NCBI GenBank assembly: GCA_030704615.1
Contig: CM060731.1
Coordinates: forward strand, 96,142,756-96,206,755
Reading direction: 5' to 3'
Length of the DNA stretch: 64,000 nucleotides
Source: Takakia lepidozioides
Taxonomy: Eukaryota > Streptophyta > Takakiopsida > Takakiales > Takakiaceae
Under the pieces are notes generated by a model that worked only from the letters and a program-made list of their open reading frames with translations, searched no databases and had not been told where the DNA came from. A program made the position numbers and the translations under genes. Of this stretch, positions 21,292 to 31,400 are shown piece after piece (the first letter of the stretch is position 1; each line of letters opens with the position of its first letter).

Positions 21292-21717
21292 GCATCAACT
21301 ATGCAATGTGGTATGTGGATGACCATGATTTGAAATGTGTAATTCACATCAATTCGTCGGCGGTGCAATGATATGGCCTCCAACTATACTGAGTGAGCTC
21401 TGAGTGGCAACTTTTAAAAAGACATTTGTCATTGCACCGTTCGAAGTCTTCATGTCTTGTTGTCGCTATGCACTACAATCATCTTTTGAAGATGATCCTA
21501 ACTCTCATTGTTATTTGAGGAGGGAGGAAGGTCTTCCCGTGGCAGCCTCTATGGCACACACTTTGTGAGGATATTTTCTCATCCTCGTAATTGTAAAAGT
21601 TAAACAAGCATTTGTAATTGCACAATGTTGGATGCTACAATTGTAGGCCTCATGGTAATCTTGATTCTATTTAGGCAAGATTCCCTGCATTAATTTCACG
21701 GTCATAGGACCATCCTC
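21292..21717. other. Unassigned stretch between copy C and element G
   Basis: No gene or repeat is evident. It probably holds the 3' flank of transposase copy C; I could not identify a terminal repeat for that copy. Confidence 0.3.
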
Positions 21718-21726
21718 GGTTATAGG
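21718..21726. repeat. Left target-site duplication of element G
   Basis: GGTTATAGG here and at 34762-34770 are identical direct repeats just outside the inverted termini of element G. Nine bases is the usual MULE duplication length. Confidence 0.65.
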
Positions 21727-21785
21727 GAGGTTTGCTATTTCATGAGCATGAGCGGCATGAGCGGCATGAGCGGCATGAGCAGAGT
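21727..21785 (+). repeat. Left terminal inverted repeat and subterminal repeats of element G
   Basis: It starts GAGGTTTGCTATTTCATG and is followed by four 12-bp steps of CATGAGCGG-type repeats. The inverted counterpart is at the right end. Confidence 0.65.
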
Positions 21786-21959
21786 AGTAACACAATCGGT
21801 TTTCATGAGCAGAAGTACAAATTTCGAAAATAAAAAACAATAAAAAACAATAATTTAATGCAATGTGTCAGGAAAAACAAATATATTATTCGGCCCCTTG
21901 AAGGAAAAATTGCACTTTTGACAGTTGTGCTCATGAAATTTCGTCTTCCGCTCATGCCA

Positions 21960-22345
21960 ATTCCCAGCGACATGTGCAAATATGGCGCCGAATTTCGCGG
22001 TAATAGGGTCCGTAACCTGAAAAAACGGCGACGTATTTCGCGGCAATAGGTCTTTCTGGCGAAAAATGGTGCCGAATTCCACGGCTATAGGTCCCCTCAT
22101 GACAGGTAATTCGGCGCCATTTTTCCAGTGCATGTTCGGACTTAGCCAGTTTTCGGCCCAAAAAAGAGAAATTCGGCGCCATTTTTCCAGACACGGTACC
22201 AGTGCATGTTGGGACTTAGCCAGTTTTCGGCCCCAAAAAGAGAAATTCGGCGCCATTTTCCCAAACACAGGTACCAGTGCATGTTGGGACTTAGCGGGTT
22301 TTCGGCCCCAAAAAGAGAAATTCGGCGCCATTTTTCCAGAAATAG
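21960..22345. repeat. Left ATTCGGCGCC array of element G
   Basis: ATTCGGCGCC starts at 22109, 22171, 22245 and 22320, the last three 74-75 bp apart, each with the same flank (CCAGTGCATGTTGGGACTTA, then TTTTCGGCCC). Two weaker half-palindromes lie at about 21986 and 22070. The array sits between the left terminus and the 3' end of the transposase gene. Confidence 0.85.
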
Positions 22346-22495
22346 CCCCACAACTGCTTCTGTTGGATCTCAGTTTGAATGGAATATTGCCTCATTCCAG
22401 GAGTTTTGGGGTGCATTTCATTACACTGCAAAAAAAAAGTCTGATACAGCAAAATGCATTTGAAAATATCCATATGGAGGATTCCGTTTGCCCCA

Positions 22496-25400
22496 TCAAT
22501 GATTTCTGGAATCCCTAAGGAGGAGTTTGTGCAGCTCGTTCACGCTCAACGCCGGTGCATGAATAAAGTCATCAATAGTCACGTTCATCCTCAACCTCTT
22601 CAGGTAAATGTAATACAGATGCTTGCACGGATAATACTTCGAACCCTTCTTTGCTTCCATCAACGAGAAGTCCGTACAGTTGCAAGTCGGCTCCACTCCA
22701 ATCGTAATTGTGTATACATCGTCGCGTACAGCCGAGCCGGCCGTTGCCATCCGATACACATGCCCAAGGCCGGGTGGGGGTACGTCCACGGAGCTCTGAA
22801 TAGTGCAAGCCATCCCAAGAGCATTGGCAATCCGAGTCTCATTCAACTTGTTGGGAGGGTGTCGTCTCTTCACTCTTCCGAATCGCATTGTGGGATGTGC
22901 AGAATTGTCCAATCCGTCTCTACTGGACCGAGCAGTCTGCAATGGCTGGGTCTGAGGAACCGGAAATGCGTGGGCCGGGATGTCTGTGCGTTGCACCATT
23001 CGAAATCCTGCTGCAGATAGAGCATCCGCCTCATTCTGAGAGAGGCTGCAACCCGGTGCAACAGGCCAGACGCCCGGAGGCTCCGGCATTCCCTGAATCC
23101 CGTACTTGGGCTTGCCAAATACACAGGTCATTATGTCGTGCCTACAGAACCAAAATGTCTGCGTTGTGGCGTGAGCAAATGTGGGAGTCAAAATCTGCCG
23201 CTGAAACAAGGTGCAGGTACAGCACCGTGTGGGTTCCTCCGAATCATCTCACCACAGCGTGCTCTCGTATCCACCCGGATGGCGCAACACTTCCCTCGAA
23301 ATGCCGGCAATGTCCTCGCAATTCTCCACTGTGACTCCGACACTCTTGTCTCCACAATGGGAATGTTGTATTGCTTTACTACAGATGGCTCGTTATGTTG
23401 CCGGGGCACGCGCCCTGTGCTCAAAGGAGATGGCGATCTTGAACGTGCAGGACTTCCGGTGCTCGACGAGACCTCCTCGGACAACATCACCGGACCACGA
23501 GGGAGCGTGCGAATATTCTTGTCAGCTCGCCATGAATCCTCTTCTCCGCCAGGTGCCTCGTCAAGTCTTCGTCTCACTGGACGGGTATGAACATCTCCTT
23601 CCAAATGTTGGCCTCTTCGCAGCAATGGCGTGTCCCGAAGGCCCTCTCGCAAGGCCGCCGCCCACTTCCGAGGATTCTTCGATCTGGAGGCAGTCCGCAT
23701 CAGCATTTCCTGCCTGTCCGGCCCCAAGCCCCACTGTTTCCCTTTCAAGAACTCGTTGTACCTGCATTGCTGCATAATTGACCTCACAATGTCCTCCGTT
23801 GTGGCAGTGAGGATGTCCACCAGATGCGCCGCAGAGGAGGCACGCCAGGAAGAGTGCACTGATTCGGCCATGTTTGTCGTGGGCATGTCGGTGTCGGAGT
23901 CGAGACACATTTCCTGCACAAGCACATGTTGAGGTTACAAGCAAGTTACAAATATGGCCAAGAATAATATCCAACGGGACGCGAATTCGTGCAACTCACC
24001 TCCCGCATATAGTCGCCGAACTGGAGGAAACGATAATGCCACCATGCTAGCCAACTGACCATTGCTCCTTCGTCTGATTTCCTTACAGCACCTGACGATG
24101 TCCACCAAGCCCGTATGCATGCAAACTGTGTCTCTGCATCATCCAAGGTGGGAGCGCGCTTCCACGCAAGGCACATGGAACGGTGCTCCTCTCTGAAATC
24201 TGGCGCCACGAGCCTGGTTGTGTACTGCGAAAGGCTCTGCAGAAAATGGAACCCACAAGATCTCTCCTTGCCTTCCATGGGAACATTGGGGTCTTGCCCG
24301 TACACCCTTCGGATGGCAGCCCAATTTGCTTGTGCGTTGTCCGCCATGAAACCACGGAAATTGGGAGGGGGCAATCCCGCCTTGGCCATCTGTTCGTTTA
24401 TTCCCTGCCAAAGAAGCATCTCCGATTGTGTGTCCTCTCCTTTCATTCACAAATAGCAATTGTCATTAGCATCCTGCAGTGGGTGTCGTAGACATGTGCA
24501 CCCATTGTCACCCACTGGTGATTTGTAATTCGCTTGATATGGTCGAACATGACCCAACTGTTTGACAAGTTCCCACTCGTCATCCTGTCGACCAGTTCGA
24601 CGCCACTGCCAGGTCCACACGTGGACATTTTGAATACGAAACAACGATCTGCCTCAGTCCCTTGTCCTGGAAACCTACTTCCATGAATGTAGTCATATCC
24701 ACATCGTCGCTTCACCTCCAGAATGGAGTGCATATCCGAGCCACGCCCAATTTTCTGTTTGCATGAGACAATGTGGTTTCGGACATTCGGTGAACATACG
24801 TGGGACACCGACTCCAGCAATGCCTCCATTTCCTTCTCGTCGAGAGGAACTCTATCGGAGCCGTCTTCCGACATAATTCTGGCCAATGCCATCTTATGGG
24901 CGGCTTGGAGCTGTATCTGTTTGGGTTTGGCACCCGGTCTCAACTTAACCTCCTCCTGAACGAGCTGCTCTGCTTCGTGGGCAGCCTCCCGCGAGTTCCC
25001 CCTCGCCAATTTGTGACAATGGGAACCAACGTGTATGCAAGCTCGGGTGAGGTCAGGGAAACGGTGCAACACATAGAACTGCTTGGCATTACAAACAGAC
25101 ATGCAGTGTGGTGGTTCTTTGCAATGCGCACACTTAAATGTGGAGTTCGGAACCTTCTCCTGAGCTCGAAATGGTTGGTGAGCTGTGCCTGTCCAATCGG
25201 TCTCGTTCCTGTGACCTCTGGATTTAAAGTGGAAGCAAGTTGGGGAGAAACACCGCAACGCGCCCGCACAAACAACGTAGCGCACCCGCACACCATCAAG
25301 CATCTTCATGCTGGTGGTTTTGGTAACGCACCAAGGATGACCGTCATGTTTTCTATCCATATCTGTCAACATTCCGGACGCCCTCGAGTAGTCCGCCCGA

Positions 25401-26086
25401 GGAGGGAACTCAAAGAAGATATTACCGTCGACGTCGGCGGGAAGGCATGTAACCGATTTAATTGCGAACTTGCTGTAGTCCAGCCCGGCCAGCTCCGACC
25501 GGTGTCCCTCCAGGTGAAGCCCTCGCAGAATTTCTAGAATAGATCGAACTGCGGTGCTCGTGCTGGGAATATGACTCCCTCCTCCACTGACGTCCATTGA
25601 GGACTTGCCTGATCTCCAGGACGACCTCGGAACTTCCATGACCTCGTCTGAGTCGGACAGGTTGTGAACAACCCGGTTCTCGGTCGTCTTCATGGATGGG
25701 TTCGGCTCTGGATTTACTTCGTTGCGGACTTCTCTCTTTGAGGTACCCACTCTCTGATTCGCGGATTGTTTCGTGGAAGGCGCCAGGATAGACGGTGCAT
25801 TTGGCGGGCAAATGAAGTCCCCAACAGCCCTGTATATGACGCTGTCCGATGGTGGAACTCGCCATTCCCTGCCATCGCCGAAATCATCGTGGAGCACAAC
25901 AATACTCTCGACAACAAGGCCGTTTGAGTCCTTCCTTTCCTCCTCCAAAAAAACCGACCCCGGTTTCAGGTGGTATCGAACGCACAGATATTTCTCCATC
26001 ACCCGGCAGGTGTCCCCTCTGCACGGAAATGAAGCTCTATGCTCGTGAGGAGGGCAGTACACTGTAGCGCTCGGGTTTTCCGCCAT
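22496..26086 (-). CDS. MULE-like DDE transposase with SWIM zinc finger (element G)
   Basis: The likely start is the Met at 26086 (MAENPSATVYCPPHEHRASF); an upstream in-frame Met lies at 26218. In order: a Cys/His-rich N-terminus; a Cys/His domain (KKHDGHPWC-type, VCAGALRCFSPTC, CAHCKEPPHCMSVC) resembling GCM/WRKY-type DNA-binding fingers; a catalytic region with MFDHIKR and FMADNAQANW as candidate Asp motifs and a CGFHF motif; and a C-terminal SWIM finger (CNCTDF...CKHLYYIYL). An 86-bp GTGAGT...TGCAG intron (23999-23914) is shared in position with copy C. Two single-base frame changes are seen, at about 24445 and about 23200, so this copy is nearly intact but probably inactive unless they are sequence errors. 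It should cut and paste elements bearing the G termini. Confidence 0.85.
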
Positions 26087-26900
26087 GGGAGATGTGCACA
26101 CAAGACTGCCAGGATGGCGTGCGGGGAAGCTCCCTGGTAGAAGGGGGTGCAGCGATGGGAATGAATGCGATGCCGATTTGTCCGAGCGACGAAGCCTGAT
26201 CCAAATCCAGGGAGCCAACTATCTCAAAAATCCACAGTCAGAGTGTTAATGAACCTTGTCTCCGGAATGCGGCCCCTGGTCTTTGCGCAATAACTGCCAA
26301 CGGTATGCAGTCAGAAAGTGGGGGGCCGTCCGGATGATGACGGCTGAAGGGGAGAAGCCGGCACCGTGCCCTCACATTACTACCCCCGAATGGAAATTCG
26401 GCACCCAATATCCAACAGAGGAAGCCCGGATGAAGTCGCCTCGGGCGCAGAGGCCGGAGTGTGTGCGACAGAGAACATCCCCTGGATGGAGATTCGGCGC
26501 CGAATTTCCATCCGGGCCCCCCAAAGGGAGTCGTGTCGGGGGGTCAGGCCGAAAACTGGACGGCATAAAAACATCCCCAGATGGAAAAACGGCGCCGAAT
26601 TTCCATCCGGGGCGGTTCGGATGCAGTCGGGGAGGGGGGAGTGGCCTGCAGTTGGCCGTCACATTTCAACCCCCGGACGGAAATTCGGCACCGAATATCG
26701 AACAGGGGACGCCCGGATGAAGTCGCCTCGGGCGCAGAGGCCGGCGAGTGTGCGACAGAGAACATCCCATGGACGGAGATTCGGCGCCGAATTTCCATCC
26801 GGGCCCCCCCCAAAGGAAGTCTTGTCGGGGGTCAGACCGAAAACTGGCCGACATAAAAACTTCCACAGATGGGAAAACGGCGCCGAATTTGCATCCTGCA

Positions 26901-27165
26901 GGTAGGTGGAATCCCGGATGGATGGAGATTCGGCGCCGAATTTCCATCCAGCAGGTAGGTGGAATCCCGGATGGATGGAGATTCGGCGCCGAATTTCCGT
27001 CCAGCAGGTAGGTGGAATCCCGGATGGATGGAGATTCGGCGCCGAATTTCCGTCCAGCAGGTAGGTGGAATCCCGGATGGATGGAGATTCGGCGCCGAAT
27101 TTCCGTCCAGCAGGTAGGTGGAATCTCGGATGGATGGAGATTCGGCGCCGAATTTCCGTCCTGCA
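26901..27165. repeat. 53-bp tandem repeat, five units
   Basis: GGTAGGTGG recurs at 26901, 26954, 27007, 27060 and 27113, exactly 53 bp apart. Each unit carries one ATTCGGCGCCGAAT palindrome. Confidence 0.95.
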
Positions 27166-27322
27166 GGTAATTCGAATACCGGATGAATGGAAATTCGGCG
27201 CCGAATTTCCATCAAGCACGTAAGCCGAATCCCGCATAAATGGAAATTCGGCGCCGAATTTCCATCCAGCAGGTAAGTCGGATGGGTGCCGTATGGATAT
27301 TCGGCGCCGAATTTCCATTCGA

Positions 27323-27590
27323 CATGTATTTCTGAGCGTGGAATTACCTTCGTGCAGGTAATTCCCAGATGAGAATTACCTTTGTGCAGGTAATTTCCAG
27401 ATGAGAATTACCTTCGTGCAGGTAATTTCCAGATGAGAATTACCTTCCTCCAGGTAATTCCAATCGATGTGAATTCTTCGTCCACAATTACCTGCACGAA
27501 GGTAATTCTCATCTGGAAATTACCTGCACAAAGGTAATTCTCATCTGGGAATTACCTGCACGAAGGTAATTCCACGCTCAGAAATACATG
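27323..27590. repeat. Perfect 105-bp inverted repeat with 58-bp spacer
   Basis: 27323-27427 is the exact reverse complement of 27486-27590 by direct reading. Each arm contains three smaller dyads of the form AATTACC...GGTAATT. Similarity continues outward imperfectly on both sides (about 27165-27322 against 27591-27760), so the whole dyad is about 600 bp. Confidence 0.92.
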
Positions 27591-27782
27591 GCGAATGGAA
27601 ATTCGGCGCCGAATATCCATTTGGCACCGATTCGAATTACCTGCAGGATGGAAATTCGGCGCCGAATTTCCATTTATGCGGGATTCGACTTACCTGCTGG
27701 ATGGAAATTCGGCGCCGAATTTCCATTCATCCGGGATCCGAATTACCTGCAGGAGGGAAATTCGGCGCCGAATTACCTGCTT

Positions 27783-28122
27783 GAGGGAAATTTCCACCGC
27801 CGCCCTACCTCCGCGGATGGAAATTCGGCGCCGGATTTCCATCCGCGCGCTTCCGAATTACCTGCATGAGGGAAATTTCCACCGCCGCCCTACCTCCGCG
27901 GATGGAAATTCGGCGCCGGATTTCCATCCGCGCGCTTCCGAATTACCTGCATGAGGGAAATTTCCACCGCCGCCCTACCTCCGCGGATGGAAATTCGGCG
28001 CCGGATTTCCATCCGCGCGCTTCCGAATTACCTGCATGAGGGAAATTTCCAGCGCCGCCCTTCCTCCGCGGATGGAAATTCGGCGCCGGATATCCATCCT
28101 GCTGCGCTCCGAATTACCTGCA
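27783..28122. repeat. 85-bp tandem repeat
   Basis: GAGGGAAATTTCCA recurs at 27783, 27868, 27953 and 28038, exactly 85 bp apart. Each unit holds a GGCGCC palindrome and ends in GAATTACCTGCAT. Confidence 0.93.
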
Positions 28123-28400
28123 GGATGGAAATCCGGCGCCGGAATTCCATCGTGCAGCGCTCCGAATTACCTCTACGTTGGAAATTCCGGGACTGTTTAC
28201 GTCGATTTTCATCCGACATGGAGGGCTTCATCCGACATTTAATTGCGCAGTTGGGCAATAAATGTCGACGGCCGTCGGTTATTATTTGGGCTGGCGACGC
28301 ATGGCTTCCTGGACACGTACCCTAAATCTCATCTAAACTTGGCTTAACATGGTATTCCAGGCATGTACCCCAAAAAAGGAGATCTTTTTGGCTGGGACTT

Positions 28401-31400
28401 ATGCCGCCTGAAGGGCGTGGCTCTCCTGAGAGAGACCTCACATCCAGACCGCGGCGGAAGTTGAAAGCTCTGTACTACGGACGACGGCCAATCTCTCGCA
28501 TGGCCAAACTGAAGCTCCAGCAGGAGATTCCAGTGTCTTGCTCACAACCTGCGCCAACTGAAGCCGAGTACTCTCAGGCAAGCCACTTCTGCTTTCGGTT
28601 TGTTCGATTTATTTTTTGCTTTCGCTTTGTTTTTGCATCTTCATCCTGGCTTTGCTGTATGAGTGAACTTTAGATAGTTGAGTGAACCTTAGATTGTTTG
28701 CAATGCGTGTGCAAATCCGGCAGCTCTGGAGAAGGCTGCTTGTGCATGTCATTCTTAGGCAATGGTTGCATTTGTTTTCATTGTTGTTGCATGGCTCTCC
28801 ATACTTCCTAAACTTGTTATGTTTTCATTTTTGCTACATGATTGTTGCTATGGTGGTTGCGCTGCTCGTTGCGATGCTGCTTTTTGCACCGATGTTGGTT
28901 TTCACGATTTTTGTCAATGACAGAGTGACGACGAGCCCGGCACGCTGGTGGTATCATCGACAGCTCCAACTCATCGCATGTTTGAATCGCCCAACTTGGG
29001 GCGAGAGGGCAAACTTAAACCTTTTGTTGGTGGACGGGAGGACTTGCAACGAGATTACGACAGAGTAGGCATTGGGGAGGTTGGTGCAGGCGGCATGGCA
29101 GGTGAAGGGCGTGAGGACATGAGGACAGCAGATCCGGCAATGGAGGTTGTTCATGCACATGCAGTAGGGCCCGCCCACGCAAAGAAAAAGAAGAAAGCTA
29201 AGCACATGCAATCCCCGGCGAGAGAGCAGTCACGGGCTGCGGAGGGGGGAGTGAGCAGTGCGCGCGAGGGTTCAGTTCGCCTCAATCAAAGGTGGTCGTC
29301 CTGGAGGGCTCCCCTGCTGCTAGCCCTAGTAAGAAACAGAAAGCCCGTGAGAGGGCAAAAGAGAGGGCAAAAGAACAGACGAGACAGAATGCTAGCCAGG
29401 AGGAAAGACAAAAGGCAGCTGAAGAGGCCAGGGGTGCCCAAATGACAGATGCCAATGTAAGCGAGGGACCCACAGAGACGGTGGATCCCTACAAGACACC
29501 ACAGAGAGGCAGTAGCACACCGGTTAGACCATCGCGGGCAAGAGCAGCCCCCGCAATTACCCATACGGTGGAGAGTGGAGGAGAGGAAAGAACACCTGAA
29601 AGAGCACGGATTGTGCAAGTTCGAGGTGAAGCCAGGGAGAGGGCAGTAGAGACGACAAGAGTGCTGGAGGTGTTTCGCAGGTGGCTGACCCTGTTGAGGA
29701 GGACGACATGGAGGTTTCTGACCAGGATGACATCCTCCCGGACATCCCCAGGCCCCAAACCCGGAGCATACAGGCTGGATTTGGCGGTCCTGGTGGGCTG
29801 CCGGAAAACCCCTCTGCAGCAGACGTCATGTCTGAGGCGGATATGAAGTTGGCCGCTGCCAAGATGTTGGAGGCAACCCACAGCAACATTGGCAGGGTGC
29901 TGGGGGGCATGGTGTACCCGGCCAAGCTTCGAATTCCCCTTTGCCGCTTGGTGTCATTGCAGGTGGTGAGACCTGCCCTGCCAGGCGATATCGACAAGCT
30001 GAAATTCTCTTTCCGGGATGGATATCGAATGGGGTCTGCCGCCTTTTACGTTTCCATTGAGAACGACCACGGAGCTTCCCGTGCCCACACTTCCGATGAG
30101 GTGGACAAATGGGGTCCCCATTGGCAAACGCGAAATGAGGAGTTCGAGAGATCGATTGCTAGTGATCCTCTTTTCCAGCACATGTCCGGTAAGATGTTCT
30201 ACGTGTGGGACGGCAATCATCGCCTCCTGGCATGGATGGAGCACATTGCCCAAGCCCACCCCAACGATCTCGATTGGCATTTCGCCGTCGATTGTGTTGT
30301 GCTGAAGGTTGCGGGGCCCAAAGATCGCAGTCTTCTCAAAGCTGCAATGGCCGACATCAACTCGTAAGCTACAACCCCTCTCGCTTTTGGACTTTGAATT
30401 TGGAAGTCATTTCATTGCGAATCCTCATATATGATGAAAATTCCCATTTCAGTATTGTTTGATGGAAATGTGGCACTGCAGGGTGACTGAGAATGCCTTC
30501 ATTGCCACGAACTTGTCCCATATGCTCTTCCGAGTGAAGGATGTCGGGAAGCAGGGGGTGCAAGAGTTTGCCAATTCCCTCAGTGCCGACCTCCTGCGCA
30601 AGTCGGAGGCAAAGGCAGACAGAACCTGGTATAGGCTGAGCGTCGACGCCATGGTGGACTACATATTTCGGGTAAAGCTCCTCACAGTTTTGTTGAGCTA
30701 ATTTGTCTCTCCTCCCCCAATAGAAGAAATTGTGTTGAGCAGGATCTCTAATCTTATGTGCGCCTTTTCGACAGACGAAAATACAGCAGGATTTGGCACA
30801 TGCGCGGAGGTTCTACATGGAGTCAGAGGAGAAGAATCCAACCCTCCCGGAACTCGAATCGTATGTCAAAGCTGCGGAGGTGAGGGCCCGCATAAAGTAC
30901 AAGTCGCGGATGGTAAAGTACGTGGCCATAGCTGATCCCGCCCTTGGTGCCGACTTTCTGGTGGAGGTAGGGAAGCACTACTCTCGCGCTCTGAAGCCCA
31001 CGATGACATTGGAGAAGCTCCATCGTCTAGCCACATCCTGTGTGGATGCAACAGAAAAGGTGATACATTCTTAACCAAATTGTGGTGGCAACAACTCCTT
31101 TTTGTGGTGTTTGGCGCTTACGAATATGCTGGGTGGTTGGACAGACCCGGTGGCTCCAAATCTGGAATGGTTCCCAAAGTACCAGGGACATGTGGAGCTT
31201 CCCCAAACCGGACAAACTCTCTGACCCCACATTCGACATGTGGATGAACCGCATGACATGGTGGTTTCAGGTACTTCCCCACGCTTCGTTTGGGGCTTGT
31301 ACTCTAGTAGGGGGTGGATTCATTGTATTTTTTGAGGAAAGCGATCTGATGGACAATCTCCACAGGTGACGACGAATGCGCAAGAGCAGCTGGACACACA

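Larger units (their letters stand above)
26255..28180. repeat. Central palindrome array between the two genes of element G
   Basis: About 20 copies of the perfect palindrome AATTCGGCGCCGAATT or close variants fill the region between the divergent transposase and methyltransferase genes. Sub-arrays: five 53-bp units (26901-27165), a 105-bp perfect inverted repeat (27323-27427 and 27486-27590), and three 85-bp units (27783-28037) with a diverged fourth. Long open frames in all directions (Ile/Arg-rich, Phe/Gly/Ala-rich) only reflect the repeat. Its place makes it a candidate shared regulatory region, transposase binding array or hairpin-RNA source; this is inference. Confidence 0.9.

Noticed and set aside
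22496-26086. Assignment of the G transposase to the KDZ (Kyakuja-Dileera-Zisupton) group
   Set aside because: That group is known to travel with DNA-modifying enzymes, but the SWIM finger and the 9-bp duplication favour a MULE-type assignment; a profile search could reopen this.
26372-28258. Many overlapping open frames in all six phases with Ile/Arg-rich or Phe/Gly/Ala-rich repeats
   Set aside because: They follow the 53-bp and 85-bp palindromic units, which lack stops in several frames; no domain and no codon pattern.
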